Below the pieces are notes generated by a model that had not been told where the DNA came from, did no database searches, and saw only the letters and a program-made list of their open reading frames with translations. A stretch of 24,163 bases of DNA from an uncultured Collinsella sp. (GTDB taxonomy: Bacteria; Actinomycetota; Coriobacteriia; Coriobacteriales; Coriobacteriaceae). The DNA lies in contig CABSAN010000033.1 of NCBI GenBank assembly GCA_902475785.1, positions 1-24,163 on the forward strand, written 5' to 3'. Made by a program: the position numbers and the translations under genes. Shown here piece by piece: positions 13,607-20,714 of this stretch (position 1 is the first letter of the stretch; each line of letters starts with the position of its first letter).

Positions 13607-14278
13607 CTAGACCGAATAGCCCTGGCCGCGGTGTGTCGTCAGGTACCCCTTGATGCCGATTTTTTCGAGCGTGGTGCGCAGGCGGTTGATGTTGACGGTA
13701 AGCGTGTTGTCGTCCACGAAGGCATCGGAGTCCCACAGGTCCTGCATGATGGCCGAGCGCGAGACAATCTTGCCCGCGCGGCTCAGGAGCAGCGAAAGGA
13801 TGCGCAGCTCGTTTTTGGTGAGCTCGGTGCTGTCGCCGGTTGCCGTGTTGGTGACCGCGGAGCGGGCGAGGTCGAGTTCCAATCCCTTGTGGACGACCGT
13901 GCTGCGCTCGCCGGCAGCCGCGGTGCGTCGCAGCAGGGCGTTGATGCGCGCCACGAGCACACGGGCGCTGTAGGGCTTGGGAACAAAGTCGTCCGCGCCG
14001 AGCGTCATGGCCATGACCTCGTCGATCTCGGTCGTGCGCGACGTGAGGACGATGATGGGAACCTCGGATTCGCGGCGAACCTCGTGGCAGATATGCTGGC
14101 CGTCCTTAACGGGAAGCGTGAGGTCGAGCAGCACCAGGTCGGGCGCGGCGGCGAGAATATCGCGCGAAACGTGCTCGAATGATTCGCATGCCTCGACCTC
14201 AAAACCCGCACGGGCAAGGATATCGGCAAGCTCGCGACGAATGGGCTCGTCGTCCTCAACGATATAGATCAGCGCCAT
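13607..14278 (-). CDS. two-component response regulator, OmpR/PhoB family
   Basis: DNA-binding regulator of 223 residues, the first gene of the pair with the histidine kinase. The receiver domain (about 1-115) has the acidic pocket VEDDEP (E8-D10), phospho-acceptor D52 in LLDLTLPVKDG, T79 in VLTSR and K101 in VPKPYS. The C-terminal winged helix (about 125-223) shows LTKNELRILSLLL, VSRSAIMQDLWD, VDDNTLTVNINRLR and the terminal GQGYSV. The ATG at 14278 starts exactly at the receiver fold (MALIYIVEDD) with a G-rich ribosome site upstream. A longer open frame upstream adds 58 residues across intergenic hairpins and is rejected. Target genes are not visible; cell-envelope response is inferred from the kinase type. 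Confidence 0.93.
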   Translation of the reverse strand: MALIYIVEDDEPIRRELADILARAGFEVEACESFEHVSRDILAAAPDLVLLDLTLPVKDGQHICHEVRRESEVPIIVLTSRTTEIDEVMAMTLGADDFVPKPYSARVLVARINALLRRTAAAGERSTVVHKGLELDLARSAVTNTATGDSTELTKNELRILSLLLSRAGKIVSRSAIMQDLWDSDAFVDDNTLTVNINRLRTTLEKIGIKGYLTTHRGQGYSV

Positions 14279-14371
14279 GGATTCCGCTCCCCCCTTGGTT
14301 GTCTTGCCACCATTATGGCTGCGGAGCCGCAGGTGCGCGCCTTGCGCGTCACCAAGGTGACAGAACTGTTC

Positions 14372-14401
14372 GCGAGCGGCAGGGGCTTGCCCCTCGCTCG
14401 C
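14372..14401. repeat. short GC hairpin upstream of the response regulator
   Basis: GCGAGCG (14372-14378) pairs with 14395-14401, and AGGGGC (14381-14386) pairs with 14389-14394 inside it, with a 2-nt bulge. It is one of two adjacent hairpins in the 174-bp gap between the unknown gene at 14453 and the response regulator. Neither has a T tract. Confidence 0.5.
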
Positions 14402-14404
14402 AAC

Positions 14405-14441
14405 GGGCACGGGAATTAAATGAGTTTTTAATCCCCGTCCC
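14405..14441. repeat. AT-centred hairpin after the unknown gene
   Basis: GGG, ACGGG and ATTAAA on the left arm (14405-14420) pair with TTTAAT, CCCGT and CCC on the right (14427-14441), interrupted by one mismatch and one bulge. It begins 12 bp after the stop of the minus-strand gene at 14453 and may help to end that transcript, though no T run follows outside the stem. Confidence 0.5.
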
Positions 14442-14452
14442 AGAAACATCAT

Positions 14453-15160
14453 TTAGCGGCGGGCGCGAAGCTTTTCGTAGCCGTCGGCGAAGAAGGCGAC
14501 CGTGGCGGCGTCGGCCTCGGCGGCGTCCGTCTCGGTTGCGGGGACCACGCCGTGTTCGTCGCTCACCAGGAACAGGGCGCCCTTAAGCTGCGCGGGAATG
14601 TCTACGCGCGTGACCGGGATGCCCTTGGTCTGGGCCAGCTGCTCAATGAGCGTCGCCGTGCCGCACAGGCACTCGTCCGCCGGCGCCACAAAGGCAAGCT
14701 CGCCGTTGTTGACGGCTGCGAGCAGCTCGGGCGCCACGCCGGTCTCGTCGGCTTCGGAGCGAGCCTCGGCAGAACGGGCACGCAGCGCCTTGGCCGACGT
14801 GTCGGCCAGCGGCTCGTACTCGCCCACCGTCATGGCGGCGTTGCCGTTAACGTCGATCACCAGCATGAGCACGCCGTCGCGGGCGGTGTAGTCGCCCTCG
14901 GCAAGTGACCACTCAACGTGCTGCTTGGCCCAACTGAGCATGTTATGGGTAAGTGGCTCGCCCTGCACCAGACGCTCGGACAGCGCGCGGATGTGACGGT
15001 TGAGCATGGGCACCTTTTTGTTGGACATGCGCCAACGGCAGATGAGCGCGGGCTTGTCGAGCGTGAACTTCTCGACCGCCTCCTGATTGGCGCAAAAGTC
15101 CTCGTACGCACGCTGATCCTCGGCATTGCCAAACAGCTCGGCATCATCAATCTGGGGCAT
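14453..15160 (-). CDS. hypothetical protein, 235 residues
   Basis: I do not recognise this family. The protein is soluble, acidic and Ala-rich, without signal peptide or membrane segments. Its N-terminal half contains ALICRWRMSNKKVPMLNRHIRALSERL and WSLAEGDYTARDGVLMLVIDVNGNAAMTVGEYEPL; the C-terminal half has VAPADECLCGTATLIEQLAQTKGIPVTRVDI and ends ADGYEKLRARR. Two starts are plausible: ATG 15160 (AAAGG 7 nt upstream) and ATG 15184 (AGAGG 5 nt upstream). I prefer 15160, which begins MPQIDDAELFG, but the choice is close. It lies downstream of purH on the same strand but behind a strong terminator, so it is probably expressed separately. Confidence 0.8.
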   Translation of the reverse strand: MPQIDDAELFGNAEDQRAYEDFCANQEAVEKFTLDKPALICRWRMSNKKVPMLNRHIRALSERLVQGEPLTHNMLSWAKQHVEWSLAEGDYTARDGVLMLVIDVNGNAAMTVGEYEPLADTSAKALRARSAEARSEADETGVAPELLAAVNNGELAFVAPADECLCGTATLIEQLAQTKGIPVTRVDIPAQLKGALFLVSDEHGVVPATETDAAEADAATVAFFADGYEKLRARR

Positions 15161-15201
15161 GGTTATACCTTTCGTGTTAGTCATTCCGTCCTCTTATACC
15201 A

Positions 15202-15236
15202 AAAAGACGGCCCTCCAAACGGAGCAGCCGTCTTTT
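15202..15236 (-). terminator. intrinsic terminator of purH
   Basis: On the minus strand AAAAGACGGC pairs with its complement (15227-15236 with 15202-15211), with an inner CTCC / GGAG stem, and the T run extends to 15201. It lies 30 bp after the purH stop. Confidence 0.85.
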
Positions 15237-15265
15237 GCAGAGATTATTTTGTCCCGGGGCGAAAC

Positions 15266-16873
15266 TTAGTGGCGGAAGTGGCGGGCGCCCGTAAACACCA
15301 TCGCAATACCATGCTCGTTGCAGGCCTGGATGCTCTCGTCGTCGCGCTTGGAGCCGCCGGGCTGAATGATGCAGGTCACACCATGCTCGGCAAGCACGTC
15401 GACGTTGTCGCGGAACGGGAAGAATGCGTCGCTTGCGCAGGCAAAGCCGCCCTTCTCCACGCCCTCGCGCTCGCAGAAGTCCTCGGCACGCTCGCAGGCC
15501 AGCAGCGCAGAGTCAACGCGGTTGGGCTGACCCGGACCCATGCCAATGCCGGCCTTGCCCTTGGAGACCAGGATGGCGTTGGACTTAACGCCCTTGCAGA
15601 CCTTCCAGGCAAACTCGAGCTCGGCCATCTCGGCGTCGGTGGGCTTGCGGTCGGTGGGGAACGTAAAGGTCGCGGGATCCTCGGTCACGTGGTCGACTTC
15701 CTGCACCAGCATGCCGCCGTCGACGGAGCGCAGCTCCACCTGGGCGCCGTGGTCCACGCCGCCGGTAGCCAGCACGCGCAGGTTGGGGCGCTTAGCCATG
15801 CGCTCGAGCGCCTCATCGGTGTAGCTCGGGGCGATGATGACCTCGACGAACTGCTTGTTCTGATCGGCGAAGTGCTCAACCAGATCAAAGGGAACCTCGC
15901 GGTTGCAGGCGATGATGCCGCCAAAGGCGCTCTTGGGATCGCAGGCGAAGGCGCGGTCGTAGGCGGCCGTGATGTCCTCGGCAACGGCAGAACCGCAGGG
16001 ATTCTGGTGCTTGAGGATCACGCAGGCCGGCTCGTCGAACTCGCGGACCAGGTTCCAGGCGGCGTCGGCATCCAGATAGTTGTTGTAGCTGAGCGGCTTG
16101 CCCTGGATCTGCTCGGAGCCCACGAGCGGGAACTGCGAGCTCGCGGTGTTCTCGCAGCCCTCGGCAAAGCGGTAGACCGTGGCCTTCTGCTGAGGATTCT
16201 CGCCATAGCGCAGGTCGTCAACCTTCTCCAGCGAGATCTCGAGCTTGGCAGAGGTGTCCGCCACGTCGCTTGCCTGGGCGGCAAGCCAGCGGGAGATGGC
16301 CGTGTCGTAGGCGGCGGTGGTCTGGTAGACCTTCACCTGCAGGCGACGACGGGTGGAAAGCGTGGTGCAGCCACCGGTCTCGCGCATCTCGGCCAGAACG
16401 GCGTCGTAGTCGGCCGGGTCGGAGATGACGGTAACGCTCGCGGCGTTCTTGGCGGCAGAGCGCAACATGGAGGGGCCACCGATGTCGATGTGCTCGATGG
16501 CATCCGCGAAGGTGACCTCGGGGTTGGCGACGGTCTTCTCGAACTCGTACAGGTTGACGACGACCAGGTCAATCAGCTTAATGCCGTGCTGAGCGGCCTC
16601 CTGCATGTGCTGCTCGGAATCGCGACGGGCAAGCAGCGCGCCGTGAACCTTGGGGTGCAGCGTCTTGACGCGGCCGTCCATCATCTCGGGATAGCCCGTG
16701 AACTCCTCGATGGGGGTTACGGGAACGCCCGCGTCCTCGATGGCACGAGCCGTGCCGCCCGTAGAGATGATCTCGACGCCAAAGTCGTCAACCAGCGTCC
16801 GTGCGAAATCGACGACGCCCGTCTTATCGGTAACCGAGATCAACGCGCGTGCGATCTTCACATCAGATCCCAT
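15266..16873 (-). CDS. purH: bifunctional AICAR transformylase / IMP cyclohydrolase
   Basis: Catalyses the last two steps of de novo purine synthesis: formylation of AICAR with 10-formyl-THF, then ring closure to IMP. The 535 residues are normal for the family. The N-terminal MGS-like cyclohydrolase domain shows ALISVTDKTGVVDFA, EIISTGGTARAIEDAG, FPEMM-like YPEMMDGRVKTLHPKVHGALLARR and IDLVVVNLYEF. The transformylase domain shows LRYGENPQQKA, GKPLSYNNYLDADAAW, ILKHQNPCGSA and the C-terminal IQPGGSKRDDESI...FTGARHFRH. The ATG at 16873 follows AGGAGG with a 5-nt spacer. It is monocistronic with a strong terminator. The 276-bp gap upstream is shared with a divergent acetyltransferase gene; I see no purine riboswitch there. 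Confidence 0.98.
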   Translation of the reverse strand: MGSDVKIARALISVTDKTGVVDFARTLVDDFGVEIISTGGTARAIEDAGVPVTPIEEFTGYPEMMDGRVKTLHPKVHGALLARRDSEQHMQEAAQHGIKLIDLVVVNLYEFEKTVANPEVTFADAIEHIDIGGPSMLRSAAKNAASVTVISDPADYDAVLAEMRETGGCTTLSTRRRLQVKVYQTTAAYDTAISRWLAAQASDVADTSAKLEISLEKVDDLRYGENPQQKATVYRFAEGCENTASSQFPLVGSEQIQGKPLSYNNYLDADAAWNLVREFDEPACVILKHQNPCGSAVAEDITAAYDRAFACDPKSAFGGIIACNREVPFDLVEHFADQNKQFVEVIIAPSYTDEALERMAKRPNLRVLATGGVDHGAQVELRSVDGGMLVQEVDHVTEDPATFTFPTDRKPTDAEMAELEFAWKVCKGVKSNAILVSKGKAGIGMGPGQPNRVDSALLACERAEDFCEREGVEKGGFACASDAFFPFRDNVDVLAEHGVTCIIQPGGSKRDDESIQACNEHGIAMVFTGARHFRH

Positions 16874-17063
16874 GCAGTCCTCCTGTCTGGTACGCCGCCG
16901 TGCTCTGTGAGTCGGTGATACGTCGATCTGCAGCGCTCGCGCAGCGGCATTGAAAATACTGATTTAATGTAGCGCATCGAGCGCGACGTTGCACCCCGCA
17001 ACGCACGGCTGTGCAGAAAAAGCTTCGAGCGGGGGTTGCAGGAGCGCCACTTGGCACGGTGAG

Positions 17064-17091
17064 TTGATGGAACACAGGGGCACCATAATTA
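17064..17091 (+). promoter_or_regulatory. candidate promoter of the GNAT gene
   Basis: TTGATG (17064-17069) and TAATTA (17086-17091) are 16 bp apart; CATAAT (17084-17089) overlaps as an alternative -10 with a short spacer. This is the only reasonable plus-strand hexamer pair in the purH-GNAT divergent gap. Confidence 0.3.
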
Positions 17092-17149
17092 GATGCCAAC
17101 GGCGTGGTAGAACTGTGCTCGATATGCATCCGCAATAGAAAGAGGCACC

Positions 17150-17791
17150 ATGGTCTCGCGGGTTCTCTACCGACCGTTTGATACCGAAGATTTCGACGCC
17201 ATCGCGCTGATCTTGCAGCAGCTTTGGCACAACAACTCGGATAACGATGAGTACAACCGCCTCGAAGCCGCGTGCGATCTTGCCTACTGCCTTTCTTCAT
17301 CGACGTTTTCGCAGGTTGCCGTAATCGACGGTCAGGCGCGCGGCATTGCACTTGCACGCGCAGGACAGAGCTCCGGCGTCACCATCAACGAACATTGGAT
17401 GGATACTGAGCGTGCACTGCTGTCGCAAATGCGCGAGCTGGAGCCCGATGCCTGCGCCGAATATCTCTCGTTTGTGCGCGCAACCATCCGAACCAACAAC
17501 CGCCTGCTCGAATGCAGCCCGCTGCCGCACGACAACGAGGTCACGCTGCTTGCCGTGGATCGCGATGTCCACGGCCTGGGCGTTGGCACGGTTCTGCTCG
17601 ATGCCGCAATCTCGCATCTGTCCTCGCGCGGGGCGACCAGCGCACACCTGTACACCGACTCCAACTGCTCGTGGAAGTTCTACGAACTGCACGGCTTTAA
17701 GCGCACCGCCACGCACCGCGCCAACCGCGAGGAACGCCGCCACGCCATGCCGCGCGAAAGCTTCCTCTACGAGCTGGACCTAACCGTCTAG
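17150..17791 (+). CDS. GNAT family N-acetyltransferase
   Basis: Acetyl-CoA-dependent N-acetyltransferase of 213 residues; substrate unknown. The acetyl-CoA-binding motif A is VTLLAVDRDVHGLGVGTVLLDAA (131-153), with the pyrophosphate loop HGLGVG at 141-146. Motif B is WKFYELHGFKR (175-185). The N-terminal half (to about 120) is longer than a minimal GNAT and may carry the acceptor site. The ATG at 17150 follows AAAGAGG with a 4-nt spacer. It is divergent from purH and followed by intergenic repeats, so it is probably a single-gene unit. It is unrelated in sequence to the toxin-type GNAT at 22113. Confidence 0.85.
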   Translation: MVSRVLYRPFDTEDFDAIALILQQLWHNNSDNDEYNRLEAACDLAYCLSSSTFSQVAVIDGQARGIALARAGQSSGVTINEHWMDTERALLSQMRELEPDACAEYLSFVRATIRTNNRLLECSPLPHDNEVTLLAVDRDVHGLGVGTVLLDAAISHLSSRGATSAHLYTDSNCSWKFYELHGFKRTATHRANREERRHAMPRESFLYELDLTV

Positions 17792-17805
17792 GTCAGCAGC
17801 AACAC

Positions 17806-17847
17806 CTAGTCGTTGGGGACGTTCTTAAATGACTAGTCGTTGGGGAC
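17806..17847 (+). repeat. 27-bp-period direct repeat (CTAGTCGTTGGGGAC), locus A
   Basis: CTAGTCGTTGGGGAC occurs at 17806-17820 and again at 17833-17847, separated by GTTCTTAAATGA. The same two-unit arrangement, with the same spacing and orientation, occurs at 20321-20362, so the pair flanks the DUF2207 gene. Confidence 0.8.
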
Positions 17848-17912
17848 AGTCTTGATCAAAACGACCGACGAAGCCCTTCTTGAGGTCGCTATATAGGGGT
17901 TCACATATAGCT

Positions 17913-18142
17913 GTGGTCAAAAAACAACAAATATGAGTACTGTTACCTTTTTAGTGGCAGCGAAATTCGGCTTTTTCGGGTCTCTTAGACCTCTCGACGC
18001 GTTGGATGAACTAACGTATCTCCCCAAATGTACAATAAAATGGACTCCTAACGAGAAACAATCTCGTTAGGAGTCCATTTTTTTGTACAAGCAAATGTGA
18101 CAATCTAGGCAACAGTACTCATATTTGGCATTTTTTGCCCAC
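17913..18142. repeat. 230-bp element bounded by 35-nt inverted repeats
   Basis: The left end (17913-17947, beginning GTGGTCAAAAAAC) and the right end (18108-18142) are inverted repeats matching at 30 of 35 positions, with a perfect 17-bp core CAAATATGAGTACTGTT (17928-17944 with 18111-18127). The centre contains a long hairpin (18029-18089). The size, terminal inverted repeats and lack of coding capacity resemble a miniature inverted-repeat element. I see no clear target-site duplication. Confidence 0.6.
18029..18089. terminator. 61-nt near-perfect hairpin inside the 18-kb element
   Basis: A 20-bp perfect stem (18037-18056 with 18062-18081) with a 5-nt AACAA loop is extended after one mismatch by seven further pairs (TGTACAA with TTGTACA). 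The T7 run (18078-18084) on the plus strand and the A run on the other side let it act as a terminator for plus-strand transcripts and possibly also for DUF2207 transcripts on the minus strand. Confidence 0.7.
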
Positions 18143-18255
18143 TGCCCCTTGCGCGAAGGTCCGCAGCGGAAAGTATGGCCCGTTTCGATGCACAAAAATG
18201 GGATGGATCTTCCCTGGCAACCGCCCAGAAAGGTCCACCCCAAAGCAAGCGCTCG

Positions 18256-20199
18256 CTAGAACGTTCCGCCGCCGCCTCCGCCGACGCCGCCGCCTCCGCC
18301 GCCCGAGAAGCCGCCGCCACCGCCGCCGCCCGAGCTATCGGAACTCGAGGCCAGCTCACGGATGCTCTCGTGATACACATCGTTAAACGAATCGAGCGGC
18401 GACTCGGTGCCGTAGTGATGGTAGTACCACCAGTAGCAGGGGTAATTGTCGTAGAAACCGTCGGCCTCGCGCACCTCGGGAGGAACAGCCTCGGCAAGCT
18501 GTCGCAGGACTTCCTTCGAAACGCCCAGCGCCGCACCCATCACCAGAAGTTTATTCCACAGGACCAGATCGCCGGGGACGGCTTCCTTTAGGCGCGTGAA
18601 GTCCTCGAGCCAATGCTTAAGCGCCTTGCAGCGAGCCGCCACCTCGGCGCCCTCGGGCGTAAAGCGGCGGAACGTAAGGCCCACGCCAATACCCACCAGC
18701 ACAATCGGCACCGAGATAACCGCGGCGATAATGTTCGCCTGTGCGCCATCGGTAAAAAAGATGGATCCCGCGGGAATACAGGCGATCAGAATACCAAGAA
18801 CCAGGCAAAACACCATTGCGACAATGCCGTCCGAGGCAACGTACTCGCTATCGGCCAGCTTGCCCTTAACGGTGTTCTGATAGTCCTCGAGCTTGTCACC
18901 CACGGGCGTAGCGTGCTGCTTGACGTAGTGCTGTAACTCGTCAAACGTGCGCGAGCGATCGCCGTTCTCGTCGGGCTTGGCACCGGCAAAGAACACCTTG
19001 AGCACCGTGCGATCAATGCCCTTGGTCGACTTCCAGCCCGCATCACTCACCGTCACGCGATACGTCTGCTCTTCTTTTTCACGCCCCAACAGACCCTTCT
19101 TGGCCTTGGTCACGGTCGCCTGCTCCAGCTTGATCACACGGTCGTCAGTGAGCTTCATGAGCGTGGCGATATATGCCTGATCGGGCACCTCGTTCCAGCT
19201 CATGAGGGCCGAAAGTACGGCGGGATGGTCGGCCGAAGGCACATCGCGGAAATATTCGTCCTGGAAAAGCGGCTTGGGCTTGCGGCGGCGCAGCTTGAGC
19301 ACAACGATTGTGCCGGTAAAGGCCACCGCCGCGACAACACTTAGCACGGCAAGCACATTGGCAATCATGCGAGCGTGAGCGCGGCGGGCGTTAGCCTCGT
19401 CGGCCCATTCTTTCTCTTCGCTCAGGATCGTTGACATGCGCTCCTCGCTTGAAGCGGAAAGCCATGGCACCCAGTCGCTGGGGAAGGCGATGCGCGCCTC
19501 GGCGAATTCGCCCTGATGCACGCACGGAATGGTATAGGTGACCATGGGCTCATCCTCATCGAGCGACACATCGCCCATCAGCGGACCGTGGCCCCATGCG
19601 CGGAAGTTATCGCCCTTGACGGCCGCCGTCCCGGCAGCAGCATTTGCGAAGTACACTTCCATCTCGACATCGTCGGAGTCCGCCGACCAGCCGTCACCCA
19701 CAAATTTCCAGTAGAGCTCTGCGGTATCGGCCCAGTTCATAACCGCACCGGTCATGGTGTAGCTCACGTAATAGATCGCGCTGTCGCCGCTCTCGTGGGG
19801 GCTAAAAACCTTGATCTTTACGCCGCCGTCGGACTGCTCAACCGTATAGACGCCAGAGTCGCCCTTGTTCGCGCTATCGACCCTGTTAAACGCGGTGTCG
19901 TCTTCCTCGACGCTCAGCACATTGACGCCCGCCGCGCCTCCCTGCTGGTTGGTGCCCGTATTGATATCCCAATATACGCCGTTGATGTCGTCGTCGAAAT
20001 CGAACTGGCGTCCCTCGACAACGGTCAGCGATCCATCGGCCTCGACCGTGGCGCCGATGTAGGTTTGGCTCATGGAGTAGCCGTCGGCGTGTGCGGCGGC
20101 AGGCAGCAGCAACAACGCAAGCGCGACGAGTGCGCAGACGGAAGCGAATCGCGCGAATAGGCGGCGCTGCCGACAGGTCTTGGCAACGGGGGCGTTCAT
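18256..20199 (-). CDS. DUF2207 domain membrane protein with Gly-rich C-terminus
   Basis: Predicted exported, membrane-anchored protein of 647 residues; function unknown for the family. A signal peptide (about 1-38: basic start, LVALALLLLPAAAHA) precedes the DUF2207 N-terminal domain, recognisable by YIGATVEADGSLTVVEGRQFDFDDDINGVYWDI. A transmembrane segment near 290-315 is followed by the basic KLRRRKPKP and a cytoplasmic region. Two more hydrophobic segments lie near 490-545. The tail has YPCYWWYYHHYG and then a Ser/Gly run ending in 26 mostly glycine residues and TF, typical of the family. The ATG at 20199 follows AAAGGA and begins exactly before the signal peptide. It stands alone, flanked on both sides by the CTAGTCGTTGGGGAC repeat. 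Confidence 0.85.
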   Translation of the reverse strand: MNAPVAKTCRQRRLFARFASVCALVALALLLLPAAAHADGYSMSQTYIGATVEADGSLTVVEGRQFDFDDDINGVYWDINTGTNQQGGAAGVNVLSVEEDDTAFNRVDSANKGDSGVYTVEQSDGGVKIKVFSPHESGDSAIYYVSYTMTGAVMNWADTAELYWKFVGDGWSADSDDVEMEVYFANAAAGTAAVKGDNFRAWGHGPLMGDVSLDEDEPMVTYTIPCVHQGEFAEARIAFPSDWVPWLSASSEERMSTILSEEKEWADEANARRAHARMIANVLAVLSVVAAVAFTGTIVVLKLRRRKPKPLFQDEYFRDVPSADHPAVLSALMSWNEVPDQAYIATLMKLTDDRVIKLEQATVTKAKKGLLGREKEEQTYRVTVSDAGWKSTKGIDRTVLKVFFAGAKPDENGDRSRTFDELQHYVKQHATPVGDKLEDYQNTVKGKLADSEYVASDGIVAMVFCLVLGILIACIPAGSIFFTDGAQANIIAAVISVPIVLVGIGVGLTFRRFTPEGAEVAARCKALKHWLEDFTRLKEAVPGDLVLWNKLLVMGAALGVSKEVLRQLAEAVPPEVREADGFYDNYPCYWWYYHHYGTESPLDSFNDVYHESIRELASSSDSSGGGGGGGFSGGGGGGVGGGGGGTF

Positions 20200-20320
20200 A
20201 GGCACATCCTTTGTCTGTGATACCAACAGCGTCATTGTCCCACGTTTACGGACACACATGACGAATATCTAAGCGACCGGAGCGCCAAACGGGATGAAAG
20301 TCACCCCGCACCGCCAGCAG

Positions 20321-20362
20321 CTAGTCATTGGGGACGTTCTTAAATGACTAGTCGTTAGGGAC
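20321..20362 (+). repeat. 27-bp-period direct repeat (CTAGTCRTTRGGGAC), locus B
   Basis: CTAGTCATTGGGGAC (20321-20335) and CTAGTCGTTAGGGAC (20348-20362) are separated by GTTCTTAAATGA, the same spacer as in locus A at 17806. The two loci have the same orientation and are 2515 bp apart. Confidence 0.8.
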
Positions 20363-20466
20363 ACTCTTTGAAACGGCCTGCACCAACGATAGATACCACT
20401 TCACAGCTCCGTCACAGGTGTAGCGGCTTTGTGTTGCCGTGACGCGCGCTGATTGAGTCCGCGAGC

Positions 20467-20517
20467 AAGGGGCATAAAGGAGTTGAGCGAAAACGGTTGC
20501 CCCTTTCCCGTTCGCTC
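20467..20517. other. interleaved stems, candidate pseudoknot
   Basis: AAGGGGCA (20467-20474) pairs with TGCCCCTT (20498-20505), while GAGCGAA (20485-20491) pairs with TTCGCTC (20511-20517). The two stems cross, as in an H-type pseudoknot. If transcribed on the plus strand it lies about 200 nt before gluQRS; on the minus strand, about 270 nt before the DUF2207 gene. I recognise no known riboswitch family. Confidence 0.3.
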
Positions 20518-20546
20518 GAGGATCATGTCCCCCTTTTCCGCGGAAA

Positions 20547-20574
20547 CCCCGGCAGTTGCGAAGAGCTGCCGGGG
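20547..20574. other. 9-bp GC hairpin
   Basis: CCCCGGCAG (20547-20555) pairs with CTGCCGGGG (20566-20574) around a 10-nt loop, followed by CTTCTGTCGTTTG, a weak T-rich stretch. It could be a terminator for an unseen short transcript or part of the gluQRS upstream region. Confidence 0.4.
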
Positions 20575-20701
20575 CTTCTGTCGTTTGAGGGGTTGGGCTG
20601 GCGGGCGGCGATCGAGCTGTCGAGCCGGTGGTCCGGCACGCGCAATGCGGGGCTTCGACAACTTGCGGACCACAGTGACGTCTCCCCACCGCGCCCCGCG
20701 C

Positions 20702-20707
20702 TATACT
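20702..20707 (+). promoter_or_regulatory. -10 element immediately before gluQRS
   Basis: TATACT ends 7 nt before the ATG at 20715, so transcription would begin at or next to the start codon. There is no Shine-Dalgarno sequence between them. The -35 is poor: GTGACG at 20675-20680 gives a 21-bp spacer. Confidence 0.4.
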
Positions 20708-20714
20708 CGTCCGC

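Larger units (their letters stand above)
17792..18255. other. 464-bp gene-free region rich in repeats
   Basis: From left to right it holds the CTAGTCGTTGGGGAC repeat pair (17806-17847), a 7-bp stem GCTATAT / ATATAGC (17888-17911) and the 230-bp inverted-repeat element (17913-18142) with its internal hairpin. The remainder, to the DUF2207 stop, shows no coding signal. No open frame here has a ribosome site or family resemblance. Confidence 0.6.
20200..20714. other. 515-bp divergent intergenic region
   Basis: The gap between DUF2207 and gluQRS contains the second CTAGTC repeat locus (20321-20362), a pair of interleaved stems that could form a pseudoknot (20467-20517), a 9-bp hairpin (CCCCGGCAG / CTGCCGGGG, 20547-20574) and the gluQRS -10 hexamer. 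Open frames exist on the minus strand (for example 20401-20673) but none has a ribosome site or known relative that I can name. Confidence 0.5.

Noticed and set aside
14918..16918. 666-codon plus-strand open frame
   Set aside because: It is the antisense shadow of purH and the 5' part of the unknown gene; it runs across the purH terminator and has no ribosome site.
16874..17149. purine riboswitch upstream of purH
   Set aside because: I looked for the conserved three-way junction sequences and did not find them on the minus strand.
17806..17847. CRISPR-like direct repeat
   Set aside because: There are only two short units with a 12-bp spacer that is identical at the second locus, and no cas genes, so it is not an array.
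18205..18240. CCCTGGCAACCGCCC resembling part of a SAM riboswitch
   Set aside because: Only a short string matches; the other conserved stems are missing, and no methionine-related gene follows.
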